NCBI GenBank assembly: GCA_008933675.1
Contig: WBUO01000004.1
Location: 1-53,898 of the forward strand
DNA from: Dechloromonas sp.
GTDB lineage: Bacteria > Pseudomonadota > Gammaproteobacteria > Burkholderiales > Rhodocyclaceae
Direction: 5' to 3'
DNA: 53,898 nt
This document shows positions 44,547-53,247 of this stretch, piece after piece. Made by a program: the position numbers and the translations under genes. How positions within the stretch are numbered: the stretch's first letter is position 1; the number at the start of each line of letters is the position of its first letter. The notes under the pieces were generated by a model. It saw only the letters and a list, made by a program, of their open reading frames with translations, was not told the DNA's origin and did no database searches.

Positions 44547-46934
44547 ATGAGCGCAGATCAAACCAGCCTGCTGGAGCAGGCACCCGCACGTCCCGGCAAG
44601 ACCCGCCTGCCGGGCAGTTTCCGCATCCAGAGCGGCCTGCCGGCAAGCATGAAGAAAACCGGCGTGGCCGTCGGCATCTCGACGGCGATGCTGATGCCGG
44701 CAGTCGCAGTGGCCGACACCGCCGCCGCTGCCGCAGGCGAAGTCGAAATGAAGGCAGTGACGGTTGTCGAGCGTGTCATCGACCACAATCCGTATGCCGA
44801 ACCGGACGCCCCCTACAAGGCCAAGTACTCCGGCGATGAGCGCCACAAGCGGCCGATTGCCGAAGTGCCGGCCAACATCTCGGTGCTGACCAAGACGCAG
44901 ATCGAAGATTCCGGCTACACCGACCTGCGCGAAATCCTCGACGCCCAGCCGGGCATCACGCTGGGTACCGGCGAAAACGGCAATGCCTTCGGCGACCGCT
45001 ACATCATCCGCGGCCAGGAAGCGCGCAGCGACGTCTTCGTCGACGGTCTGCGCGATCCCGGCATGAGCGTCCGCGAGAGCTTCGCCGTCGAACAGGTGGA
45101 AATCTCCAAGGGGCCGAACTCCAGCTTCGCCGGCCGGGGTACGGCCGGTGGCGCGATCAATTCGATCACCAAGCAGGCGACGCTCGACTACGATTTCACC
45201 AAGATTTCCGTGGCCGCCGGTACCGACCGGCACGTGCGGACGACGCTCGATCTCAATCACGTGCTGAACGACAGCGTCGCCCTGCGCGCCAACCTCCTCT
45301 ACGGCAACGAGGACGTTCCCGACCGCGATCCAGCCGCGCGTGAGCGCAAGGGTCTGGCCTTGTCCGGTCTCTTCCGTCTCAGCGACGACCTCGACATCGT
45401 CATCGACTATTACGGCCTGCGCGCCGAGGACAAACCCGACCTGGGCAGCTACCTGGCCGGTGCTTTGCCCAACCGCAAACCGGCGAAGCATGTCCCGGTC
45501 TATTTGCAGGATGAGGACTTCCTCAAATCCGACGTCGATACGCTGACCGCCCGCATCAAGTACAAGATCGCCCCGAACCTGCGGCTGACCAACGCCACCC
45601 GTCTGGGGCAGTCGGAAAACGGCTACGTGGCGACCGGCGCCGCCTTCGCCACCACCGGCGCCGCCAATCCGGGCGGCGTTTACAACACGGCCCGTCTGAG
45701 CACGCACCAGGGCTGGCAGGAAGTCGACTACCTGGCCAACCAGACCAATCTTTACTGGGACACGATGCTGGGCGGCCTGAAGCACGAATTCATCTTCGGC
45801 CTCGAACTGACCGACCACAAGGTGAAGAACGGCGTCTATCGCGTCACCAACAGCGGCCAGAACTGCATCACCGGTGGCGGTGGCACGCTCAACAACTGGT
45901 GTATCTTCGACGCGAACGGCGCCGTGATCAACGGCGTGAACAGCGTGATGAACCGGCAGATTGCCAAGGGTCTCTGGGATCAGGACTGGCGTGCCAGGGC
46001 CATCTCCGCCTCGGTGATGGACACCGTCGATCTGAGCGAACGGTGGACGGCCTTCGCCGGCCTGCGCTACGACCGGACGACCATCTCCCTGAAGACGCAG
46101 AACACCACCACGGGCGCGCTCACCGGTGACTACGACTACACCGAGGGCATGTGGAACGGTCACCTCGGCGTGACCTACAAGTTCCTGCCGAACGCCAATG
46201 TCTATGCCACCTACGCCACCGCCCAGGATCTCAACGGCGGTGAATCGGACGTCGGCACCAGTGCCGGCTACGGTGGCCTGATCTCCTCCAACGGTCAGGT
46301 CGCCAGCGGCAAACCGGAAAAGACCGAGAACATCGAACTGGGCACGAAGTGGAACGTTCTGGACGGCAAGCTGCTGCTGACCGCGGCCGTCTTCCGCATC
46401 GTCAAGTCGGATGTCATGGAAGGCGACGGCTATACCTCCACCGGCACGCTCAATACCGGCAAGAACCGCGTCCACGGCATCGAGTTCGGCATGGCCGGCA
46501 ACATCACCAGCAAGCTCAGCGCGCAGGCCGGGGTGACCTTCATGAAGGCCAAGGTCCTGGATGCCTTCAACGAGGCCAACGAAGGCAAGACCCTGAGCAA
46601 CTTCGCCGACCGGACGGCCTCTGCCCAGCTGCGCTACCAGGCGACGCCGAAGTTCGGCTTCGGTACGGCAGTCAAGTACGAGAGCAAGAAGTACGCGGGC
46701 CAGCCGGATACGGCGGCGGCCTTCGATGCCCTCGGCCGTTACTCGCAACCGGTGCCCGCCTACACGGTCTGGGATCTGTTTGCCGACTACCGGATCGACA
46801 AGCAGACCAAGCTGCGTCTGAACGTCGGCAACGTCTTCGACAAGGACTACTACCTGGCTGCCTATCGTTCGGGTTCCTTCCTCTACATGGGTGATGCACG
46901 CAATGCCCGCCTGACCCTCAACTACGAGTTCTAA
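44547..46934 (+). CDS. TonB-dependent siderophore receptor (catecholate/Fiu-BfrD-like)
   Basis: A 795-residue receptor. Start ATG 44547 follows AGGA; an in-frame extension to 44481 overlaps the Fur promoter region. The N-terminus is long (about 55 residues) before the hydrophobic export segment (GVAVGISTAMLMPAVAVADT). Plug (about 85-225): PANISVLTKTQIEDSGYTDL, GDRYIIRGQEARSDVFVDGL, GPNSSFAGRGTAGGAIN. Barrel ends with RNARLTLNYEF. It takes up ferric siderophores, probably catecholate monomers, judging from Fiu/BfrD resemblance and a downstream PiuC-type gene that commonly accompanies such receptors. A Fur-like box covers its promoter. The exact ligand is unknown. Confidence 0.92.
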   Translation: MSADQTSLLEQAPARPGKTRLPGSFRIQSGLPASMKKTGVAVGISTAMLMPAVAVADTAAAAAGEVEMKAVTVVERVIDHNPYAEPDAPYKAKYSGDERHKRPIAEVPANISVLTKTQIEDSGYTDLREILDAQPGITLGTGENGNAFGDRYIIRGQEARSDVFVDGLRDPGMSVRESFAVEQVEISKGPNSSFAGRGTAGGAINSITKQATLDYDFTKISVAAGTDRHVRTTLDLNHVLNDSVALRANLLYGNEDVPDRDPAARERKGLALSGLFRLSDDLDIVIDYYGLRAEDKPDLGSYLAGALPNRKPAKHVPVYLQDEDFLKSDVDTLTARIKYKIAPNLRLTNATRLGQSENGYVATGAAFATTGAANPGGVYNTARLSTHQGWQEVDYLANQTNLYWDTMLGGLKHEFIFGLELTDHKVKNGVYRVTNSGQNCITGGGGTLNNWCIFDANGAVINGVNSVMNRQIAKGLWDQDWRARAISASVMDTVDLSERWTAFAGLRYDRTTISLKTQNTTTGALTGDYDYTEGMWNGHLGVTYKFLPNANVYATYATAQDLNGGESDVGTSAGYGGLISSNGQVASGKPEKTENIELGTKWNVLDGKLLLTAAVFRIVKSDVMEGDGYTSTGTLNTGKNRVHGIEFGMAGNITSKLSAQAGVTFMKAKVLDAFNEANEGKTLSNFADRTASAQLRYQATPKFGFGTAVKYESKKYAGQPDTAAAFDALGRYSQPVPAYTVWDLFADYRIDKQTKLRLNVGNVFDKDYYLAAYRSGSFLYMGDARNARLTLNYEF

Positions 46935-46942
46935 GCCAGCGG

Positions 46943-46970
46943 GGCGGGCGGCCCGGCAGGGCCGTCCGCC
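46943..46970 (+). terminator. Hairpin between the receptor and the alpha-hydroxy-acid oxidase gene
   Basis: A 12-bp stem (one G-U pair) with GGCA loop, GGCGGGCGGCCC paired to GGGCCGTCCGCC, begins eight bases after the receptor stop and is followed by TTACG. With no T-run it may be a partial terminator or processing site that lowers expression of the downstream genes. Confidence 0.45.
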
Positions 46971-46988
46971 TTACGTCCAGCCACAGTC

Positions 46989-48119
46989 ATGAGCCAACAA
47001 CACAACGTCCTGCCCCCCCTCAAGCAGATACCGCGCGAGGTCTGCTGCGCGCAGGACTACGAGTGGCTCGCCCCGAATTTCATTGATGCCCCCGGTCACG
47101 CCTACGTCGCCGGCGGCTGCGGCCCGGAACAGACCCTGGCCGCCAACCGCGCCGCCTTCGAGCAGACGGCGATCCTGCCCAGAATGCTGGTGGACGTGAC
47201 GGCCGGCCACACCCGCCTGGAACTGTTCGGGCGCACGCTGCAGCATCCCGTCCTGCTGGCCCCGGTGGCTTACCAGACGCTGGTCCATCCGCTCGGCGAA
47301 GTCGAGACGGCGCGCGGTGCCGCGGCCACCGACAGCGGCCTGGTGGTCAGCACGCTGGCCGGCCGGACGCTGGAGGAGGTCGCCGCACAGGCCGGCGACG
47401 AGCGCTGGTTCCAGCTCTACTTCCAGCCGCGCCGCGCGCACACGGCCGATCTGCTCAGGCGTGCCGAAGCGGCCGGCTACAAGGCGCTGATGGTGACGCT
47501 CGACACGGCGATCAAGACGCCCAGCCTGCGCGCCCAGCGGGCCGCCTTCGTCATGCCGCCGCCGGTGGTCGCGGCCAGTCTGGCCGACTATCCGCTGCCG
47601 CCGCAACGCGTCCTCGAACGCGGGCAGAGCCTGGTCTTCCAGGGCGCGATGGGCGAAGCGCCAACCTGGGACGATCTCGCCTGGCTGCTCGGCGAGAGCC
47701 GCTTGCCGGTCATCGTCAAGGGTGTGCTGCGCCCGGCCGACGCCCAGCGCCTGAAGGCCATGGGCGTTGCCGGCCTGGTCGTCTCCAACCACGGTGGCCG
47801 GGCGCTCGACGGCGTGCCGGCCAGCCTGCGCGTCCTGCCCGCCATCCGCGCTGCCGTCGGCGCCGGCTATCCGCTGCTGCTCGACAGCGGCATCCGTTCC
47901 GGCAGCGACATCTTCAAGGCCCTGGCGCTCGGTGCCGACGCGGTCATGGTCGGTCGCCTGCAGGTCTATGCGCTGGCCGTTGCCGGGGCGCTCGGTGTCG
48001 CCCACCTGCTCAAGCTGCTGCGCGGCGAACTGGAGGTCTGCATGGCGCAGGCCGGCTGTGCAACCCTGGCCGACATCGGCCCGGACATGATTCATCACCC
48101 CGAGGCAACAACATGCTGA
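46989..48119 (+). CDS. FMN-dependent alpha-hydroxy-acid oxidase/dehydrogenase (LldD-like)
   Basis: A 376-residue flavoenzyme of the lactate dehydrogenase/glycolate oxidase family. FMN TIM barrel with N-terminal [35 protein letters not shown], the catalytic H268 and R271 in [10 protein letters not shown], and the phosphate-binding DSGIRSG...GADAVMVGR. It oxidises a 2-hydroxy acid such as lactate or glycolate to the 2-oxo acid, passing electrons to oxygen or quinone; substrate not determined. It is oddly placed in a Fur-type iron operon: it follows the siderophore receptor and overlaps piuC by seven bases. The coupling suggests an iron-linked role, perhaps on a hydroxy-acid chelator, but that is inference. 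Confidence 0.9.
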   Translation: MSQQHNVLPPLKQIPREVCCAQDYEWLAPNFIDAPGHAYVAGGCGPEQTLAANRAAFEQTAILPRMLVDVTAGHTRLELFGRTLQHPVLLAPVAYQTLVHPLGEVETARGAAATDSGLVVSTLAGRTLEEVAAQAGDERWFQLYFQPRRAHTADLLRRAEAAGYKALMVTLDTAIKTPSLRAQRAAFVMPPPVVAASLADYPLPPQRVLERGQSLVFQGAMGEAPTWDDLAWLLGESRLPVIVKGVLRPADAQRLKAMGVAGLVVSNHGGRALDGVPASLRVLPAIRAAVGAGYPLLLDSGIRSGSDIFKALALGADAVMVGRLQVYALAVAGALGVAHLLKLLRGELEVCMAQAGCATLADIGPDMIHHPEATTC

Positions 48120-48796
48120 TTCCCATCGAAGGCGTCCTCAGCAAGGACGAAGTACGCGAATTCCGCCGCCTGCTCGACCAGGCTCCATGGCAGGACGGCC
48201 TGAAAACCGCCGGCACCCTGGCCCGTGCCGTCAAGCGCAACCAGCAGCTGGAGGATGGCTCGCCGCTGGCGGTCGAACTCGGCAACCGCATCCTGCGCAA
48301 GCTCGGCAACACGCCGCTGTTCATCTCGGCGGCGCTGCCCAGCCGCATCTACCCGCCCAAGTTCAACCGCTACAGCGACGGCGGCACCTACGGCGCGCAT
48401 GTGGACAGCGCCGTCATGCAGGTGCCCGGCACCAGCATCTCCGTGCGCAGCGACCTGTCGGCGACGCTCTTCCTGGCCGAGCCGGAGGAATACGAGGGCG
48501 GCGAACTGCAGGTCGAAGGGCCGTTCGGCATCCAGGCCGTCAAGCTGGCCGCCGGCGACATGGTGCTCTATCCATCGAGCAGCCTGCATCAGGTGACACC
48601 GGTCACCAGCGGGGCGCGCGTCGCCTCTTTCATGTGGATCCAGAGCATGGTGCAGAACGACAGCTCGCGTACCCTGCTGTTCGATCTCGACCAGGCCATC
48701 CAGGGCATGACCTCGGCGGTCGCCGCCGACGATCCGCGCCTGCTCAAGCTGACTGCCGTCTATCACAACCTGCTGCGCCAATGGGCGGTGACCTGA
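48113..48796 (+). CDS. piuC: PiuC/YbiX-type Fe(II)/2-oxoglutarate-dependent dioxygenase
   Basis: A 227-residue PKHD-type hydroxylase. The metal triad is H96-x-D98 (YGAHVDSAV) and H159 ([10 protein letters not shown]), with R169 (GARVASF) binding 2-oxoglutarate; all are intact. N-terminal [15 protein letters not shown] and C-terminal helices ([17 protein letters not shown]) match PiuC/YbiX. Genes of this type sit next to catecholate siderophore receptors (piuA, fiu) under iron control; the hydroxylated substrate is not known. Its start overlaps the hydroxy-acid oxidase gene and its stop is one base from the iron-binding protein gene, so the three are translationally linked. Confidence 0.93.
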   Translation: MLIPIEGVLSKDEVREFRRLLDQAPWQDGLKTAGTLARAVKRNQQLEDGSPLAVELGNRILRKLGNTPLFISAALPSRIYPPKFNRYSDGGTYGAHVDSAVMQVPGTSISVRSDLSATLFLAEPEEYEGGELQVEGPFGIQAVKLAAGDMVLYPSSSLHQVTPVTSGARVASFMWIQSMVQNDSSRTLLFDLDQAIQGMTSAVAADDPRLLKLTAVYHNLLRQWAVT

Positions 48797-48797
48797 G

Positions 48798-49823
48798 ATG
48801 AAGCCGATGTTCAAACTGCTGACCGGCGCACTCGCCGCCGCCTGTTGTGTTGCCTCGGCCACGGCCCAGGAGGCGGTCGTCAATCTCTACTCGGCCCGTC
48901 ACTACCAGACGGACGAGGCGCTCTACGCCAACTTCACGCGGCAGACCGGCATCCGCATCAACCGCATCGAAGGCAAGGCCAACGAACTGCTCGAGCGCAT
49001 CCGCAACGAGGGGGCGAACAGTCCGGCCGACATCTTCCTCACCGTCGATGCGGCGACGCTGGCGGTGGCCGATTCCTGGGGCATCCTGGCGCCGGTGCAA
49101 TCGACCGTGCTGGAAACGCGCATTCCCGCCCATCTGCGTTCGGCCAACTGGTTCGCCTTCACCACGCGGGCACGGATGATCGTCTACAACAAGCGCAAGC
49201 TGCAGGCGGGCGACGTGCCGACCTACGAATCACTGGCCGATGCGAAACTCAAGGGCCGGATCTGCAGCATTCCCGGCGGCCACATCTACAACCTGCTGCT
49301 GGTCGCTTCGCAGGTCGCCCACAACGGCGAGGCCGCCACCGAGACCTGGGCGCGCGGCGTCGCCGCCAACCTGGCGCATCCGCCGCGCGGCGGCGACACC
49401 GACCAGATCAAGTCGGTGGCCACCGGCGAATGCGCCGTCGCCGTCTCCAACAGCTACTACCTGGCCCGCCTGATGGGCTCCGAGAAAGTCGAGGAGCGCA
49501 ACCTCGTCAAGCAGCGCATCGGCATCGTCTGGCCGAACCAGGACGGCCACGGCGCGCACATCAACGTTTCCGGCGGCGGCCTGGTGAAGACGGCAAAGAA
49601 CCGGGCAGCGGCCATCAGGTTCCTCGAATACCTGGCCAGCGACGAAGCCCAGCGCCACTTCGCCGAGGCCAACAACGAATACCCGGCCGTGCCGACGGTG
49701 AAATTCGCCAACGAGGAGCTGACCGCCATGGGGGCCTTCAAGGCCGACCGCATCGCGCTGCCGGCCATTGCCCAGGAACTGGCCAAGGCGCAGAAGCTGC
49801 TCGACCGCGCCGGCTATCGCTGA
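48798..49823 (+). CDS. Periplasmic Fe(3+)-binding protein (FbpA/FutA-like)
   Basis: A 341-residue exported binding protein of the ferric-iron ABC class. Signal peptide about 1-23 (LLTGALAAACCVASATAQEA); then VVNLYSARHYQTDEALY (typical N-terminus with a ligand Tyr/His), LLERIRNEGANSPADIFLTV, and the conserved tandem tyrosines in SNSYYLARLM that coordinate Fe(III). No permease or ATPase gene lies beside it in the window, so the rest of the transporter must be elsewhere, or it serves as an orphan binding protein. It is the last gene of the Fur-linked unit and converges on the tautomerase gene. Confidence 0.92.
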   Translation: MKPMFKLLTGALAAACCVASATAQEAVVNLYSARHYQTDEALYANFTRQTGIRINRIEGKANELLERIRNEGANSPADIFLTVDAATLAVADSWGILAPVQSTVLETRIPAHLRSANWFAFTTRARMIVYNKRKLQAGDVPTYESLADAKLKGRICSIPGGHIYNLLLVASQVAHNGEAATETWARGVAANLAHPPRGGDTDQIKSVATGECAVAVSNSYYLARLMGSEKVEERNLVKQRIGIVWPNQDGHGAHINVSGGGLVKTAKNRAAAIRFLEYLASDEAQRHFAEANNEYPAVPTVKFANEELTAMGAFKADRIALPAIAQELAKAQKLLDRAGYR

Positions 49824-49839
49824 ATCCGGCGGCAGCCGC

Positions 49840-50274
49840 TCAGCCGCCCGCCTTGCGGGTTGCCAGTTCGGCCGCCCGGCGGATGCTGGCCGGCACGCCG
49901 CCGATGCCCCAGCGGTCGGGATGGGCATGTTCGATGTGCAGGCGGATGCGCTCCTGATCGACATCGAGCAGGCGGGCGGTGATCGCGCTCAGTTCGCCGA
50001 TGACGCGATGCAGCTGTTCGGTCGTCCGCCCCTCCATCAGGACCATCCGGATGAAGGGCATTTCCGCCTGATGACGGGGCGTCTTCGCGAGAACCTCGCT
50101 GGCCGGCACGCCGCTGATCCCCCAGAGATCCGGGTCGATCTCGGTGACCCAGACCTCCAGACGGTCCAGCGGGGCGGCGAGGATTTCCGACAGGGCGCGC
50201 GAGGTTTCGCGCACCCACTGCTTCAGGCTTTCGCGCGGATGACCGGCGAGGACATGCAGGTTGGCGACGGGCAT
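49840..50274 (-). CDS. Tandem 4-oxalocrotonate tautomerase-family protein
   Basis: A 144-residue protein made of two fused tautomerase-like repeats: residues 1-62 (MPVANLHVLAGHPRES ... DPDLWGISGVPASE) and about 71-132 (MPFIRMVLMEGRTTEQ ... HPDRWGIGGVPAS). The first has the N-terminal Pro2 that becomes the catalytic Pro1 after Met removal. The second also has a Pro after an internal Met, a fusion scar that cannot act as a free amino terminus. It would tautomerise 2-hydroxymuconate-type enols in a meta-cleavage pathway; catechol 2,3-dioxygenase and an HpcH/HpaI aldolase lie upstream on the same strand. It could act on a related substrate. Confidence 0.85.
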   Translation of the reverse strand: MPVANLHVLAGHPRESLKQWVRETSRALSEILAAPLDRLEVWVTEIDPDLWGISGVPASEVLAKTPRHQAEMPFIRMVLMEGRTTEQLHRVIGELSAITARLLDVDQERIRLHIEHAHPDRWGIGGVPASIRRAAELATRKAGG

Positions 50275-50342
50275 TTCTTCTTCTCCTTGAGTCGGGGCTG
50301 GTTGGTGCGCCGCCGTGTTGCCCGGCGCATGCTGGAAACGCG

Positions 50343-51107
50343 TCAGGGCAGGCCGCGCCGGCGGCCGGCATCGAGCATCAGGCTGGAACCGGTCATCGCG
50401 TCGGCTTCCGGGGCGAGCAGCAGGCTGACCGCCCAGGCGATCTGTTCCGGCGTGCTGAGCATGCCGAGCGACGACTCGGCGCGCATTTCATCGAGCACCT
50501 CGTCCGTGCTACAGCCGCGCTGTTCGGCGCGGGTGGCGGCAACGCGGCGCAGGCGTTCGGTATCGGCCGGGCCGGGGACGATGGTGTGGGCGGTGATGCC
50601 GCGCGGCCCGTAGGCCAGGCTCAACTGGCGCACGACATTGAGGATGGCGGCGTTGGCGACGCCGGCCGCCGCTGCGTAGGCCGTCGGCTCCAGCCCGTAA
50701 TGGCCGCCGATGGCGACGATGCGCGAACCGGCGGCAAGATGCTCGTCGGCGGCGCGGACCAGACGCAGCAGGCCGCCGACCTTGATGTTCACCGCATCGA
50801 CCATCGAAGCCGTCGCTGCCGTCAGGATGCCGCCGGCCACCGCGACGCCGGGGCCATGCACCAGCATGCGTACCGGCCTGTCGATGGCGGCGGCGATGGC
50901 GGCGATTGCCGTATCGTTGCCGATGTCGGCGGCGCAGGCCTTGATGCCGGGCTGGCTGGCGCTCAGGGCACGCAGGCTGTCGGTCGAGCGGGCAACGGCG
51001 ATGACGCCGAGACCGGCAGCCAGCAGGCGCCCGGCGATGGCCGTGCCGAAGGCGCCGGTGGCGCCGACCAGCACGGCGCAGGATTCACATTCGGCGTAGG
51101 TTTTCAT
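50343..51107 (-). CDS. SDR-family protein with degenerate catalytic site
   Basis: A 254-residue short-chain dehydrogenase fold: Rossmann loop VGATGAFGTAIAG near the N-terminus, ACAADIGN, the N of AVNIKVGG, and a C-terminal TGSSLMLDAG typical of classical SDRs. The catalytic Ser strand, usually xSS, reads IVAIGG, and the YxxxK motif reads Y-A-A-A-A, so both Ser and Lys are lost while Tyr remains. It may be inactive or use different chemistry. Its ATG overlaps the upstream dioxygenase stop by one base. A real semialdehyde dehydrogenase is not seen, so its place in the pathway is unclear. Confidence 0.82.
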   Translation of the reverse strand: MKTYAECESCAVLVGATGAFGTAIAGRLLAAGLGVIAVARSTDSLRALSASQPGIKACAADIGNDTAIAAIAAAIDRPVRMLVHGPGVAVAGGILTAATASMVDAVNIKVGGLLRLVRAADEHLAAGSRIVAIGGHYGLEPTAYAAAAGVANAAILNVVRQLSLAYGPRGITAHTIVPGPADTERLRRVAATRAEQRGCSTDEVLDEMRAESSLGMLSTPEQIAWAVSLLLAPEADAMTGSSLMLDAGRRRGLP

Positions 51108-52042
51108 CAGGTCACGACGGTCAGGAAGGTTTCGTGCAGCTTGCGCTGCGGATAATCCAGGCCGCCGCCGGCGCCCAGGCCGTCGAAGGTCCACGTCGTC
51201 GGCTCGTAGTCGGGGTAGGGCTGATAGCCGCCCATGAAGGTCTCGAAACGGTTGCCGGACGGGTCCCAGGCGTAGATCGTGCAGCCGCGGGTGATGCCGT
51301 GGCGGGTCGGGCCGATGTCGATGGGCACCTGGTTCATCGACAGGATGTCGCTGGCGCGCAGCACTTCCTCCCAGCTGTCGAGCAGGAAGGACAGGTGGTG
51401 CAGCTTGCCCGGCTCCGGATGCTCGACGAAGGCGATGTCATGCACCTTGTGCGAACAGGACAGCCAGATGGCGGCGCTGTTCTCGTTGTCCGGCGCCAGC
51501 ACATGCTCGACCAGGTAGAAACCGAGCACCTCGGTGAACAGCTTCTTGACGGCGGCGACGTTCGGCCCGTAGAGCAGGCAGTGGTCGAGGCGCACCGGCG
51601 CGATGCCGTTTTCCGAAGCCTTGGTCCACGGTGCCGGGTTCTGTACCTGCAGACCGTTGCCGACCGCCTGTTTCTCGGCATAGAGCTCGATCAGGTGGCC
51701 GGAAGGAATCTCGAAACGGACGCGCTCGCCGGTGCCCAGCATTTCGCCGGCCGGGATGCGCTCGGTGTTGACGCCGTAGGCGCGCAGGTCGGAATCGAGC
51801 TTGTCCAGCGTCGCCCGGTCGAGCACCTTGAAACCGAAGAAATCGATGCCGGCGCGGTCGGCCTGGCGCAGCACGACGCTGTTGTGGTCGCGCTCGTCCC
51901 AGCATTTCAGATACACCCGGCCCTGGGCGTCGCGGCCGGTTTCCACCAGGCCCATGATGTCGCGGTAGTGATGCACCGCCTCCTCCAGATCGAGCACACG
52001 GATCGCCCCGTGTCCCGGTCGTAAAACGCCTGTCATTGCCAT
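51107..52042 (-). CDS. Catechol 2,3-dioxygenase (extradiol, type I)
   Basis: A 311-residue two-domain extradiol dioxygenase. Fe(II) ligands: H154 (RLDHCLLYG), H216 (GKLHHLSF) and E267 (NRFETFMGGY), matching XylE H153/H214/E265 with small offsets. The N-terminal non-catalytic vicinal-oxygen-chelate domain (RVLDLEEAVHHYRDIMGL) is intact. It opens catechol between C2 and C3 to 2-hydroxymuconic semialdehyde. Start ATG 52042 with AAAGGAG upstream; a second ATG two codons in is possible. The stop overlaps the SDR start. The aldolase gene is 69 bases upstream on the same strand, so the four minus-strand genes are likely an operon. Confidence 0.93.
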   Translation of the reverse strand: MAMTGVLRPGHGAIRVLDLEEAVHHYRDIMGLVETGRDAQGRVYLKCWDERDHNSVVLRQADRAGIDFFGFKVLDRATLDKLDSDLRAYGVNTERIPAGEMLGTGERVRFEIPSGHLIELYAEKQAVGNGLQVQNPAPWTKASENGIAPVRLDHCLLYGPNVAAVKKLFTEVLGFYLVEHVLAPDNENSAAIWLSCSHKVHDIAFVEHPEPGKLHHLSFLLDSWEEVLRASDILSMNQVPIDIGPTRHGITRGCTIYAWDPSGNRFETFMGGYQPYPDYEPTTWTFDGLGAGGGLDYPQRKLHETFLTVVT

Positions 52043-52111
52043 TGTCTTCGCTCCTTTGGTTGTCTGCTGCTTGTCGCTGCGGCCATTCGTCGATGGCTTC
52101 GGTTGATGGAT

Positions 52112-52912
52112 TCAGTAAGACCCGGGCAGGCCGGCCGGGGCCGCCTGCGGCTTGTAGGTCTGGCACAGGGCCGTCGTCGCCGCGCTGAGCAGCAGCGCAT
52201 CGACGCCGACGGCAACGAAACTGGCGCCGGCCGCCAGATAGCGTCCGTTCAGCTGCCGGTCGCTGCACAGCACGCCGCCCGCCTTGCCGGCCGCCCGGGT
52301 ACGGCGCAGGCCGTCTTCGATGGCGGCGACGATCTCCGGGTGGGTGGACTGTCCCAGATAGCCATAGGAGGCGGCAAGATCGGCCGAGCCGAAAAACACG
52401 CCATCGACGCCGTCGACCGCCAGGATGCTGTCCAGCTGCTCATAGCCGGGCCGCGTCTCGACCTGCACGAGCAGGCACATCTGTTCATTGGCCCGGTGCG
52501 CGTAATCGGCGATCCGGCCCCAGCGCGAGGCACGGGCCAGGGCGCTGCCGACGCCGCGGATGCCGGCCGGCGGATAGCGCATCGCCTCGACCAGGCCGCG
52601 CGCCTGGGCAGCCGATTCGACCATCGGGATGAGCAGCGTCTGGACGCCGGTTTCCAGCAACTGCTTGATCAGCACATGGTCGCCCTGTGGCGGGCGGACC
52701 ACCGGCTGCGTCGGGTAGGGCGCCAGCGCCTGCAACTGGGCGAGGATGCTGCGCAGGTCGTTCGGCCCATGCTCGGCATCGATCAGCAACCAGTCGAAGC
52801 CGGCGCCGGCGCAGATCTCGGCGCTGAAGGTCTCGCCCAGGCCGAGCCACAGCCCGATCTGCTCGCGGCCGGCCTGCAGCGCCTGTTTGAACTGGTTGAC
52901 GGGCATGTCCAT
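52112..52912 (-). CDS. HpcH/HpaI-family class II aldolase
   Basis: A 266-residue pyruvate-type aldolase. Catalytic and metal residues: H48 (DAEHGPND), R73 (VVRPPQGD), E152 ([10 protein letters not shown]) and D178 ([12 protein letters not shown]), matching HpaI H45/R70/E149/D175 with a constant offset. Family members cleave 4-hydroxy-2-oxo acids to pyruvate and an aldehyde; as the last step of meta-cleavage it would act on 4-hydroxy-2-oxovalerate, though HpaI-type homologues have broad range. ATG 52912 has AGGTGA upstream; ATG 52906 is also possible. It is the first gene of the minus-strand catabolic run, divergent from the terminal membrane-sensor gene. Hydratase and decarboxylase steps are not in the window. 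Confidence 0.9.
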   Translation of the reverse strand: MDMPVNQFKQALQAGREQIGLWLGLGETFSAEICAGAGFDWLLIDAEHGPNDLRSILAQLQALAPYPTQPVVRPPQGDHVLIKQLLETGVQTLLIPMVESAAQARGLVEAMRYPPAGIRGVGSALARASRWGRIADYAHRANEQMCLLVQVETRPGYEQLDSILAVDGVDGVFFGSADLAASYGYLGQSTHPEIVAAIEDGLRRTRAAGKAGGVLCSDRQLNGRYLAAGASFVAVGVDALLLSAATTALCQTYKPQAAPAGLPGSY

Positions 52913-53247
52913 CGCAACTCACCTGAAATCGATTGCCCCGGCCGGAAAGGTCGGCCCGGGTGCTGCAATCCATTAAATGTGATGTGCGGAATACCGTCCA
53001 ATACCGTTGAAATCCACATTGGATACCGCAAAGGTATGTCTGCCGTCCGGCGTCCGCCGCCTGCCCGTGGTGCCTGCTGCCGGGCGTCGCCGCCGGCCCG
53101 CTGCCGCTGCCGGTCTAAACCAAAGTCTAATGGATCGTCCTCGTCCGCCGGGCTAGCCTCGCCCGCTCCGCGCTCTGTGTGCCCCTCTGCGTCTGCCTCG
53201 GCAGCCATGCGCGAGGTGCCCGGCATGAACCATCCCTGAGGAAGAAG
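52913..53247. promoter_or_regulatory. Divergent regulatory region with ATACCG repeats
   Basis: This 335-base gap between the aldolase and the sensor gene has no credible ORF. ATACCG occurs at 52991, 53001 and 53023; the first two are exactly 10 bases apart. The third opens an inverted repeat ATACC-N5-GGTAT (53023-53037). This spacing suits a regulator binding one face of the helix, probably controlling the catabolic run. No regulator gene is present in the window. Confidence 0.45.

Noticed and set aside
44499-46748. Long antisense frame opposite the siderophore receptor
   Set aside because: Codon shadow; crosses the receptor start with no features.
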